Source: an uncultured Methanoregula sp.
GTDB taxonomy: Archaea; Halobacteriota; Methanomicrobia; Methanomicrobiales; Methanospirillaceae
DNA length: 64,000 bases
NCBI RefSeq assembly: GCF_963678795.1
Contig: NZ_OY787453.1
Coordinates: 1,054,001-1,118,000, forward strand
Direction: 5' to 3'
In this document: positions 16,282-24,472 of the stretch, piece by piece
How positions within the stretch are numbered: position 1 is the first letter of the stretch
Layout of the letters: every line of letters begins with the position of its first letter
The notes under the pieces: model-generated
What the model was told of the DNA's origin: nothing
Seen by the model: the letters and a program-made list of their open reading frames with translations, nothing else
Database searches by the model: none
Position numbers and translations under genes: made by a program

Positions 16282-19200
16282 ATGGATTTCGGTATCAGCA
16301 TGAAAAAGAAACAACCCTCTGAAGACTCAGAATTCGATCCCTGCGAAAAGGAGGAGTTCGTACCGAGGTTCCGGCAGAAGAAGATCAATATTTTCGTCTC
16401 CTCGACTTTTAAAGACATGAAGGCTGAACGGGACGAGCTGACACTCCAGATCTTCCCGGCACTTCGGAAAGTCTGCGAAGAGCGGGGGATTGCCTGGGGT
16501 GAAGTAGATCTCCGCTGGGGAATCCCCGAAGAGAAGAGAGGAGAAGTTCTCAACACCTGCCTGAAGTTCATCGATGAATGCCGCCCGTACTTCATCGGCA
16601 TGCTCGGCGAACGCTATGGCTGGGTCGAAGAAGACGCGCCGGAATGGGTCATCAGGGATTACCCGTGGATAAGAGATCACAAGGGAAAATCCATCACCGA
16701 ACTAGAGATCCTCCACGGAGTTCTGAACAACCCTGCCATGGCGGGTCATGTTTTCTTTTACTTCCGCGACCCGGCGTACATCAGGACCCTCCCGGAGAGT
16801 TTGCAGGCTGACTTTCTCGAAGGGCAGATTCCGGAAGAGATTATAAAATATGGTCTTAACGAAGCAGAGCAATGCGCAGAAAAACGTCGCGGACTTCTTG
16901 CTGCGCTGAAAGGGACGATCCGCAAAACTCAGCTCCCCGTTCGGGAAAACTATCGCGATCCTATCCAGTTCGGGGAATTCGTAAAAGAAGATCTGATGCG
17001 GGTGATTGACTCCATCTCGCCGCCACCGAAACCGCTATCTGAAGCAGAACGTGCCCGTACCACTCTCGACCGGGAGGATATGGCCCACGAGGCTTTTGCT
17101 GCGAGCCGGTTCGGGGTCTACATTCCGCGTCAGGAATACTTCGAGCATCTTGATGCCCACGTTGCAGGAGACAGCCCGCCGGTTGTCGTTCTCGGCAAGT
17201 CCGGCAGCGGGAAGTCGGCGCTGCTTGCGCATTGGGCGTACCGGTACCGCCTCAGCCACCCAGACGATCTCGTGCTGGTCCACTTCGTTGGCGCGTCCCC
17301 GGGTAGCACCGGCTGGACTGACATGCTCCGGCGGTTCATGGGCGAGTTCAAACGAACGTTCAATCTCGCCGAAGAGATCCCGGCACAGGATGATGCCCTT
17401 CGGGCAGCATTCGCAAACTGGCTCTCGATGGCTGCAACCCATGGCCGGGTAGTGCTGGTCATCGACGCCCTCAACCAGCTCGAAGACCGGAACGGTGCCC
17501 CGGACCTGGTCTGGCTCCCGCCAAAGATACCGGGAAATATCCGGCTCATTGTATCAACTCTTGAAGGGCGACCGCTCGATGCGATCCGGAAACGGAAGTG
17601 GCCCACCATAACCGTGGAACCCCTTACGGTGTCCGAACGGAAGGCCCTGATCACCTGTTACCTGAAAAAGTATCACAAGGAACTCTCACCTTCGTTAAAG
17701 GAAGAACTTGCATCAGCTCCGCAGAGCGAAAAACCGCTCTTCCTCCGGGCCCTTCTGGAGGAGGTGAGGATTCATGGAATTTTTGAGAAACTCCCCGGCC
17801 AGATAAGAGCATATCTTGCCGCGCCCACGGTCGACGCGCTTTATGAACAGATCCTTACACGCTATGAGCGGGACTATGAACGTGACCGCCAGGATCTCGT
17901 GAGAGACGTGTCCTCGCTGATCTGGGCTGGGCGTCGTGGACTCTCCCGATCGGAGCTGATGGACCTTCTGGGGACCGGCGGGAAACCCCTGCCCGCGGCA
18001 TACTGGGCGCCGCTCTATCTTGCAATGGAACATTCGCTGGTTGAAAAGGACGGGCGCATAACTTTTTTCCACGATTATCTCCGGTCTGCCGTAGAGCACC
18101 GGTACCTTCCCACCATTGAACTGAAAAGGGCAGCGCACCGGAGGATTGCCGACTATTTTGCCATTCAGACGGGAGGTTTGCGGAGAATCGAGGAACTCCC
18201 CTGGCAGCTTGCGGAGGCAGCAGAATGGGACCGGCTTGTGGCTCTCCTTACCGACCCGGCGTTTTTCATGGCTGTATGGGATATTGAGGAATATGATGTC
18301 AAACGGTACTGGGTGCAGACAGAGGCCGGGTCTTCACACCGGATGGTTGAAACCTACCAGTCAATAATCCGGGAACCTTCCAGGGTTTCCTTCTCGTTTG
18401 TTTTTTCATTACGCGGTCTGCTGTATGTTACCGGACACCTGGACGAGGCCAGTGCTCTGGGGGAATACCTGATCCAGGCCTCAAAGAAACACGGGGACAT
18501 CAACGTGATGCAGGCATCGTTTGGCAACCAAGCTGTTATCCTCCAGACCCGTGGAGACCTCGACGGAGCCATGGCTCTCCACAAAGAACAGGAACGGATC
18601 TGCCGGGACCTCCAAAACTTCAATTCGCTGCAGGCATCCCTTGGCAACCAGTCGAACATCCTGCAGATCCGTGGAGACCTCGACGGAGCCATGGCTCTTT
18701 TAAAAGAGGTAGAACAAATTTCCCGGAATCTCGGAAATGACGATTCACTGCAAAGATCTCTCTGCAACCAGGCACTTATCCTTAAGGCCCGTAGAGACCA
18801 CGACGGTGCGATGAAACTCCTCAAGGACCAGGAACGGATCTGCCGGGAACTCGGGGACGCTGACTCGCTGCAGGCATCGTTTGGCAACCAGGCAAGTATC
18901 CTGCAGATCCGTGGAGATCTTGACGGTGCGATGAAACTCCTCAAGGACCAGGAACGGATCTGCCGGGAACTTGGCAACATCGATTCGCTGCAAATATCCT
19001 TGGGTAATCAGGCAAGCATCCTTCAAACCCATGGCGACCTCGATGGTTCCATGGCTCTTTTAAAAGAGGTAGAACAAATTTCCCGGAATCTCGGGAATAT
19101 CGATTCACTGCAGGCATCGTTTGGAGGCCAGGCGGGTATCCTTATGATCCGTGGCGATTTGGACGGAGCAATGGTCCTCCTCAAAGAACAAGAAAGGATC

Positions 19201-20235
19201 TGCCGGAAACTTGGGAACATCAATTCGCTCCAAAATTCACTTGGCAACCAGGCAAACATCCACCAGGCTCACGGTGATCTGGACGGAGCAATGGTCCTCC
19301 TCAAAGAACAAGAAAGGATCTCCCGGGAACTCGGGGACGTTGACTCGCTCCAAAATTCACTTGGCAACCAGGTGCTCATCCTTCAGGCCCGCGGCGATTT
19401 GGACGGGGCAATGGTCCTTCTCAAGGAGAAGGAACGAATCAGCCGGAAAATAGGAAACATCGATTCGCTCCAGACATCACTTGGCAACCAGGCGCGTATC
19501 CTTAAGACCCGCGGCGATCTGGACGGTGCGATGAAACTCCTCAAAGAACAGGAACGGATCTGCCGGGAACTTGGGAACACCGATTCGCTGCAGATATCCC
19601 TCGGCAACCAAGCGATTATCCTTCAGCTCCGTGGTGATTTGGACCGTGCCATGGCGCTCCATAAGGAAGAGGAGCGGATCTGCCGGGAACTTGGGAACAC
19701 CGATTCACTCCAGAGATCTCTCGGCAACCAGGCGATTATCCTTCAGGCCCGTGGCGATTTGAACGGTGCCATGGCCCTGCTCAGGGAAAAGGAACGGATC
19801 TGCCGGGAGATCGGAAATGTCGATGGGCTGCAGAGATCCCTCGGTACGCAGGCACTGGTTCTTTCTGCCCAGGGAGATCCCGAAGGTGCACTGAGACTCC
19901 ATAAGGACGAGGAACGAATCTGCCGGGAGATTGGAAATGTCGATTCACTGCAAAAATCGCTCGGCCACCAGGCAAACATCCTCCGGGTCCGTGGTGACCT
20001 GGACGAAGCTATGGTCCTCCTCAAAGAACAGGAGAACCTCTGCCGGAAACTCGGGAATTACAATGCTTTAGTGAAAAGTCTGATATTTCAGGCGATTATT
20101 CTTGCAGAACAAGACCGTCATCAGCAAGCGCTATCCGTTGCTGAGGAAGCCTATAATCTGGCATCTCATCGTGGGTATACTTCGCTCGCGAAACAGATTT
20201 TGCCGATTGTAGAGGCGATCCGAAAAGAGAAATGA
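16282..20235 (+). CDS. DUF4062-NTPase-TPR protein, candidate antiviral STAND sensor (1317 aa)
   Basis: Domains in order: DUF4062 at about 33-130 (INIFVSSTFKDM, DLRWGI), a putative effector or signalling domain; a NACHT-like P-loop NTPase with Walker A at 305-312 (GKSGSGKS) and Walker B ending at D395 (VVLVIDALNQLED); a helical linker; then a sensor-like array with thirteen 40-residue TPR-type repeats at 758-1277 and further degenerate repeats on both sides. Signal-transducing NTPases of this plan (effector, NTPase, repeat sensor) include many prokaryotic immune proteins. I chose the ATG at 16282 because GGAG lies 8 bases upstream; a TTG at 16261 is also in frame. An AT-rich promoter (TTTAATAAACC, ATTATATTCC) lies at 16226-16252. 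The gene stands alone between repeats B1 and A2. The defence role is inference from architecture and neighbours. Confidence 0.9.
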   Translation: MDFGISMKKKQPSEDSEFDPCEKEEFVPRFRQKKINIFVSSTFKDMKAERDELTLQIFPALRKVCEERGIAWGEVDLRWGIPEEKRGEVLNTCLKFIDECRPYFIGMLGERYGWVEEDAPEWVIRDYPWIRDHKGKSITELEILHGVLNNPAMAGHVFFYFRDPAYIRTLPESLQADFLEGQIPEEIIKYGLNEAEQCAEKRRGLLAALKGTIRKTQLPVRENYRDPIQFGEFVKEDLMRVIDSISPPPKPLSEAERARTTLDREDMAHEAFAASRFGVYIPRQEYFEHLDAHVAGDSPPVVVLGKSGSGKSALLAHWAYRYRLSHPDDLVLVHFVGASPGSTGWTDMLRRFMGEFKRTFNLAEEIPAQDDALRAAFANWLSMAATHGRVVLVIDALNQLEDRNGAPDLVWLPPKIPGNIRLIVSTLEGRPLDAIRKRKWPTITVEPLTVSERKALITCYLKKYHKELSPSLKEELASAPQSEKPLFLRALLEEVRIHGIFEKLPGQIRAYLAAPTVDALYEQILTRYERDYERDRQDLVRDVSSLIWAGRRGLSRSELMDLLGTGGKPLPAAYWAPLYLAMEHSLVEKDGRITFFHDYLRSAVEHRYLPTIELKRAAHRRIADYFAIQTGGLRRIEELPWQLAEAAEWDRLVALLTDPAFFMAVWDIEEYDVKRYWVQTEAGSSHRMVETYQSIIREPSRVSFSFVFSLRGLLYVTGHLDEASALGEYLIQASKKHGDINVMQASFGNQAVILQTRGDLDGAMALHKEQERICRDLQNFNSLQASLGNQSNILQIRGDLDGAMALLKEVEQISRNLGNDDSLQRSLCNQALILKARRDHDGAMKLLKDQERICRELGDADSLQASFGNQASILQIRGDLDGAMKLLKDQERICRELGNIDSLQISLGNQASILQTHGDLDGSMALLKEVEQISRNLGNIDSLQASFGGQAGILMIRGDLDGAMVLLKEQERICRKLGNINSLQNSLGNQANIHQAHGDLDGAMVLLKEQERISRELGDVDSLQNSLGNQVLILQARGDLDGAMVLLKEKERISRKIGNIDSLQTSLGNQARILKTRGDLDGAMKLLKEQERICRELGNTDSLQISLGNQAIILQLRGDLDRAMALHKEEERICRELGNTDSLQRSLGNQAIILQARGDLNGAMALLREKERICREIGNVDGLQRSLGTQALVLSAQGDPEGALRLHKDEERICREIGNVDSLQKSLGHQANILRVRGDLDEAMVLLKEQENLCRKLGNYNALVKSLIFQAIILAEQDRHQQALSVAEEAYNLASHRGYTSLAKQILPIVEAIRKEK
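18553..20112 (+). repeat. Thirteen tandem 120-bp units coding TPR repeats
   Basis: The DNA repeats with an exact 120-base period. Each unit encodes 40 residues of the pattern GDLDGAM-LLKEQERICR-LGN-DSLQ-SLGNQA-IL. No indel interrupts the register over 13 units. Some neighbours are almost identical, such as units 3 and 4 (18793-19032), which points to recent duplication or gene conversion. Units 3, 12 and 13 differ most. Confidence 0.95.
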
Positions 20236-20280
20236 GGACAAATAAATTGCCCCCGTTTCATTTACCCGGGTGTCTCTCTC

Positions 20281-20582
20281 TCGTTGACCTCACCATTCCC
20301 CCATGCCAAAATAAGCCCGTATCGGGCTCCGATTCCGTTTATGGTATTTCTGACCCCTGCGGTGGACAGCAAATCGGGCCCGGATTTGTTTCGTGTGGAA
20401 AATTCACTCAAATATCGCTCCGTTTGTCAAAATGCGGCTGGAATAGACCTAGTAGAATGACCCTTAATGGTGTTTCAATTGACCCGGTTTTTGCCCTGTA
20501 TTTTCCCCAACCGGCATCCGGAACAGCCAATAGAACGCGGATATGAGGGTCATATATCAGGATGAAAATATCAAAAACCGAG
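20281..20582 (+). repeat. Dispersed repeat family A, copy A2
   Basis: The copy closest to A1: ACCCCTGCGGTGGACAGCAA, then GGGCCCGGATTTG, CCCTTAATGGTGTTTC and TTTTCCCCAACCGGCA are shared almost base for base. The hairpin is AGCCC-GTATC-GGGCT. It begins 46 bases after the STAND gene stop, so the four-gene nuclease/STAND block lies between A1 and A2. Confidence 0.85.
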
Positions 20583-20595
20583 TTCCCCAACGATC

Positions 20596-20700
20596 TCACT
20601 CCCTGACCATCTCATACACTGATCGGGCGGAAGATACTACGATCCGGGCGGAATCAGCATCATAAATGCACCCGTAATCGGCCCCTTCGTGAAGGTCCAT
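20596..20700 (-). CDS. Short ORF (34 aa), possible remnant
   Basis: The minus strand encodes a 34-residue acidic peptide (MDLHEGADYGC, IYDADSARIVVSSA, then RSVYEMVRE). Its composition looks protein-like, but the upstream frame shows nothing recognisable and there is no strong ribosome binding site. It may be a tiny gene or the end of a lost one. The rest of 20583-20937 holds only a similarly doubtful 31-codon frame on the plus strand. Confidence 0.25.
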   Translation of the reverse strand: MDLHEGADYGCIYDADSARIVVSSARSVYEMVRE

Positions 20701-20937
20701 CTGGTTATCTCTCCACAATAATTCCCAGGCCCGTCCCTGCGACCGATACCTCCGTCCGCCGCTCGCCCCGCTACAATTCCGGTGACGGCACGCGACGGGA
20801 ACTCATGTGTGGATCTCTTCGCCGTGCACGATGCTGGTGGGATGGTTTTCTTTTTATTTCCGGCAGGCACTCGCAGATGCAGAGATGTTTATCAACCGGA
20901 TGGAACAGCTGATGAGGACTCCGCGATAATCGTACTC

Positions 20938-21045
20938 ACGGTCCCCCCTCAAACGTGGGTATTGCCCCGGTTTTTCCCCTCCCGGATCCGGCGCTTTGCG
21001 TGGAGCCATCGCTGGGGACCGGGAGCGGGCTTAACGGAAATATGG
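20938..21045 (+). repeat. Dispersed repeat family B, copy B2
   Basis: It shares CCCCCCTCAAACGTG, a CCGGTTTTT block and GGCGCTTTGCGTGGAGCCATCG with B1, then runs directly into repeat C1. It lacks the GCGGTCGCGG block that B1 and B3 share. Confidence 0.5.
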
Positions 21046-21083
21046 CCAATCCCCGATGGAGAACCGGTGCGGAGAAGGGCCAT
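21046..21083 (+). repeat. Dispersed repeat family C, copy C1
   Basis: CCAATCCCCGATGGAGAACC followed by GGTGCGGAGAAGGGCCAT recurs at 23203-23240 with almost no changes. The two copies flank the C69 dipeptidase gene as direct repeats. Confidence 0.7.
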
Positions 21084-21246
21084 AACCGGGCTCCCCAAAA
21101 CACAATAACAAAGCCCAAAACGAGAATTTCTAAAAACGGGATCCCGCCCAGCTCCGAACGTGCAGGAATGGATCACATCTCTTCAACCGTTCCGTGGAAG
21201 ATGGAAATGCATTGATATATATTCCCTCAAACCAAGGGGAATTTGC

Positions 21247-23142
21247 ATGGCGATCCTATCCATACCTCGGTTTCTGGCGCTTGTTCTGGCGCTGACCGTT
21301 CTCTGTTCTCCCGTCCTGGCATGTACCAGTTTCATCATTACACCGGGTGCATCCGCTGACGGGTCAATGTATGTAGCGCATACGAATGACGGCTTTGGTG
21401 CAAGTGTTGTCGGGCATAAGGTAGCAAACGAGAGTACCCAGCTCATCTATGTACCCGCGGCAGATCATCCTGAAGGTGCGCTGCGGGCGGTAAACTATGA
21501 TCCCAACTCCGGATCCGATGAACCCACCAGTCTCAAGCAGGCGCAGTCAAAACCCCTTGCCTACATCCCGGAAGTAAAACACACGTACGGGTATTACACC
21601 GGAAGTTACGGGATCATCAACGAGCACCAGCTGATGGCCGGGGAAGTAACGACGGGGGCAAAAGTACAGCCCGTGTCCGACCCGAAGAACCGTATCTTCT
21701 ATAGTTCAGAGCTCTCGAATATCGCGCTCGAACGAACCCGCACGGCAAAAGATGCGGTAACCCTGATCGGCCAGCTCATTGACCAGTATGGCTATTACGG
21801 TACCGGCGAGACTCTCCTCTTTGGCGACCCGAAGGAAGCATGGGTCATCGAGATGTGCGGGGGTACACCTGACGGCAAAGGCGGACTCTGGGTAGCACAG
21901 AAAGTCCCTGACGGCGAGATCTTTGTCACGGCCAACACGTTCCGTATCCGGGATGTGGTACCGGGCAATCCTGACCAGATGTATTCTCCCAGCCTCTTTC
22001 CCGCTGCCAAGGCAAACGGGTGGTGGAACGAATCGGAGGGAAACCTTGACTGGTTAAAGACCGTGAGCGAGGGGGAGTACTCACACCCGTACTATTCCCT
22101 TGGCCGGGTCTGGAGCCTGCAGAGCAGGATTGCGCCATCCCGTAACTTCACTCCATACGTCACCGACACGTACTCGAGGGAATACCCCTTCAGCCTTGCT
22201 CCCGACAAAAAACTTACCACCGCTGATGCCTTTTCTCTCTTCCGGAACCACTATGAAGGCACGGTCTGGGATCTCACCACCGGGCCGGCAGCCGGCCCAT
22301 TCGGGAACCCGTACCGCTGGCGCGGACCGTTCGATGATCATGGCCACATCATCTTTGGCGAGGTGAAACCGGGTGCATGGCCCCGCGCTGTTTCAGAGAT
22401 GTTCTGCGCCTACAGTTACATCAATCAGGGCCGGAGCTGGCTTCCGGACCCCATCGGCGGAATCGCCTGGTTCGGGTTTGCCCAGCCTGCCGAGACGGTA
22501 TATATTCCATTCTATGCCGGGGGGACAAGTGTTCCTGCCGAATGGTCAAATACCGACCGGTCCACATTCAGCCACGATCAGGCCTGGTGGGCGTTCAACT
22601 ACGTGACCAACTGGGCAACGCTCAATTATCGTGCCATGATTGTCGATATCAAAGCCCGGCAACAGGCGATTGAGCAGCGACAGTTTGCCGATCAGCCGGT
22701 TCTCGAAGAGAATGCACGACAACTCTATAATACGCAGGGAGAGGATGCGGCACGTGCGTACCTTACCGGGTATAGTACGGCAAATGCCCGGGCGAACATG
22801 AATGACTGGTGGAAACTTTCCGACCAGCTGGTAGTGAAATACAGCAACATGATGGTGAGCGACTTTGCCACTGGAACAACTGCCCTTCCCGGCTACCCTG
22901 ACAAATGGCTGCAGGACAACGAATACCAGTACGGCCCGCGGATTTACGACGCGAAAGATCTGCAGAAAGTTGTCGGCCTTGCCTACGTGAACGTGACCGT
23001 AGATACGACGCCGGGCAATGAACTCAATCTTATCCGCGAGACCCAGCGGACAAACGTAACCGAGCGTATTATCGAATTCCTTAAAGGACGGTTCCCCGCA
23101 TCTGCACGGAACCTCACTTACCGGATCATGAAGACCGGTTAA
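21247..23142 (+). CDS. Exported C69-family dipeptidase (631 aa)
   Basis: An N-terminal nucleophile hydrolase that cleaves dipeptides. A signal peptide (residues 1-25, LALVLALTVLCSPVLA) ends just before C26 in ACTSF; in this family cleavage exposes the Cys as catalytic nucleophile. The following strand pattern (GSMYVAHTND) and the downstream acyltransferase-like core (YGYYGTGETLLFGDPKEAWVIEM) are typical. The ATG at 21247 is preferred over the in-frame start at 21160 because AGGGGA lies just upstream and it begins the signal peptide. The enzyme should act outside the membrane, possibly in peptide scavenging with the M3 peptidase at 24473. The gene is flanked by direct repeats of families A and C. 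Confidence 0.9.
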   Translation: MAILSIPRFLALVLALTVLCSPVLACTSFIITPGASADGSMYVAHTNDGFGASVVGHKVANESTQLIYVPAADHPEGALRAVNYDPNSGSDEPTSLKQAQSKPLAYIPEVKHTYGYYTGSYGIINEHQLMAGEVTTGAKVQPVSDPKNRIFYSSELSNIALERTRTAKDAVTLIGQLIDQYGYYGTGETLLFGDPKEAWVIEMCGGTPDGKGGLWVAQKVPDGEIFVTANTFRIRDVVPGNPDQMYSPSLFPAAKANGWWNESEGNLDWLKTVSEGEYSHPYYSLGRVWSLQSRIAPSRNFTPYVTDTYSREYPFSLAPDKKLTTADAFSLFRNHYEGTVWDLTTGPAAGPFGNPYRWRGPFDDHGHIIFGEVKPGAWPRAVSEMFCAYSYINQGRSWLPDPIGGIAWFGFAQPAETVYIPFYAGGTSVPAEWSNTDRSTFSHDQAWWAFNYVTNWATLNYRAMIVDIKARQQAIEQRQFADQPVLEENARQLYNTQGEDAARAYLTGYSTANARANMNDWWKLSDQLVVKYSNMMVSDFATGTTALPGYPDKWLQDNEYQYGPRIYDAKDLQKVVGLAYVNVTVDTTPGNELNLIRETQRTNVTERIIEFLKGRFPASARNLTYRIMKTG

Positions 23143-23202
23143 TCAAATTTTTTTCCTGACTATTTTTGTTTTTCACAAACCGCATGAACTCCGAAGATGA
23201 GG

Positions 23203-23330
23203 GCAATCCCCGATGGAGAACCGGTGCGGAGATGGGCCATGATCAACACCCCCAAAACAGGCCTTCTTTTCATTCTTCCATATTGGAGGTCGATCCGGGC
23301 TGAGATCGGCGGTTCAATTAGTACTACTTG
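23203..23330 (+). repeat. Dispersed repeat family C, copy C2
   Basis: The first 38 bases repeat C1 (21046-21083); the next ~90 bases (CCCCCAAAACAGGCCTTC, CCATATTGG, GATCCGGGCTGAGA) parallel C3 at 15362-15475. The remaining text to 23534 holds no gene I can support. Confidence 0.55.
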
Positions 23331-23534
23331 CGTCTTTTTCCAAGGGGGGTTTATGCCGAAATAAGGCAATCGGGGCATTTTGGTCAATGCTTTCCAATAA
23401 ATAGTGCTGCGATTTTGCGAATTAGTGCCAATCATGCGATCATGATCGGGTACAAAGGGCAATCCGGGCCTGCAGCGTGCCCGTATTGGGGGGTGGAGAT
23501 GTTTTGGTGAATGCCCTTTTCATCCATGTATTTC

Positions 23535-23872
23535 CGGCAATTTCAGGACCTGGATCCGGCTCATCATTTCCCTATGCCAAAACAAGCCCTTACAGGGCTC
23601 CGTTTCCGGTTTTCCGATCCCGGCCGATCCCGGAAAATCCCGTATAACGCTCCTTTTTACTTCCTGTGGAGAATACGCTTAAATTTCGTCCCGTTTGCCA
23701 AAATACGTCTGGAATCTACCTCATCAGATCGCCCGCAACGGCCCTGCAGCCGACTCGGGTTTTGCCCTATAATTTTCCCCATCCGGCACCCGGAACTGCC
23801 AACAGAACGCGGATATATGAGTCATATATTCTGACAGAAATATCAAAAGCAGGAGAAATCACCTGGAATGAG
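23535..23872 (+). repeat. Dispersed repeat family A, copy A3
   Basis: More diverged than A1 and A2. Conserved blocks are AGCCC-TTACA-GGGCT, GTTTGCCAAAATACGTCTGGAA, CATCCGGCACCCGGAAC, AGAACGCGGATAT, TCATATATTCTGACAGAAAT and GGAGAAATC-CC-GGAATGAG. It ends one base before the stop codon of the small minus-strand gene at 23874. Confidence 0.75.
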
Positions 23873-23873
23873 G

Positions 23874-24008
23874 TTATTCAATACATTCCCCGATACTGTC
23901 CCGGGGTTTCCGGATCCCGGCAAGCCGGTCATTCACTTCGTTTTTCTTCTCTTTCTCAAGTGTTTTCACGATTTCCCTGAACGGGACAGCTAGGGAATAA
24001 CTCCTCAT
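23874..24008 (-). CDS. Small basic helical protein (44 aa)
   Basis: A 44-codon frame begins MRSYSLAVPF and continues with a highly charged helix (REIVKTLEKEKKNEVNDRLA) and an acidic end. A purine-rich GGGAGGA lies about ten bases before the ATG. It starts 36 bases after the stop of the small membrane protein at 24045-24272 on the same strand, so the two probably form a tiny operon. No family is known to me. Its 3' end touches repeat A3. Confidence 0.5.
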   Translation of the reverse strand: MRSYSLAVPFREIVKTLEKEKKNEVNDRLAGIRKPRDSIGECIE

Positions 24009-24044
24009 GGGCCGTCTGATCCTCCCGTCCCCGGCCAGGCTGCA

Positions 24045-24272
24045 TTACGTATGGTCGCCCCAATAAACACCGGGTGTGATGCCTAATGTCAGCCTGTTCA
24101 CTGGGGGAGCATTGCCATAAGAGTTATCCGGCACCTGCACGGCCTTCTGCGCCGGGAGGTCCACGGCGGCATAATGTACCCCGGCAGCACAACTTCCGGC
24201 AATCGCTAGGCAGATCATGAGCAGTACGAGCCGGGCAAGCGGCGAATACGTAGACTGGGGGATAGTCATCAT
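24045..24272 (-). CDS. Small one-span membrane protein (75 aa)
   Basis: A single hydrophobic segment (LARLVLLMICLAIAGSCAAGV) is followed by an external-looking tail with HYAAVDLPAQKA and a conserved end (ITPGVYWGDHT). It is the longest member of the small family also seen at 451-606 and 674-820; a decayed copy of its C-terminus lies at 29270-29365. GAGGGAAAG precedes the two possible ATG codons. The LP-x-Q motif after the span is the family hallmark. The function is unknown. Confidence 0.65.
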   Translation of the reverse strand: MMTIPQSTYSPLARLVLLMICLAIAGSCAAGVHYAAVDLPAQKAVQVPDNSYGNAPPVNRLTLGITPGVYWGDHT

Positions 24273-24472
24273 CTTTCCCTCATGATATTTTTATTATTGA
24301 CCGATCTGGGAGTGAATTCTCTATAATCCCGGTGGGGTTTTGTTCCAACCCCGGAACTTTGACGGGGTCCGCGACAGACAGCCCCTTTCCTCAAACGCGG
24401 TTAAGACCCGGCAAAAAAACGCATGCCTTATCTGGATTCCCGCCCGAACCGGAGAATACGGAAGATCTTCTG

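Noticed and set aside
18553..20112. Regular 120-bp repeats, considered as a CRISPR or satellite array
   Set aside because: The units are fully coding, lack spacers and keep the reading frame of one protein; they are TPR-type protein repeats.
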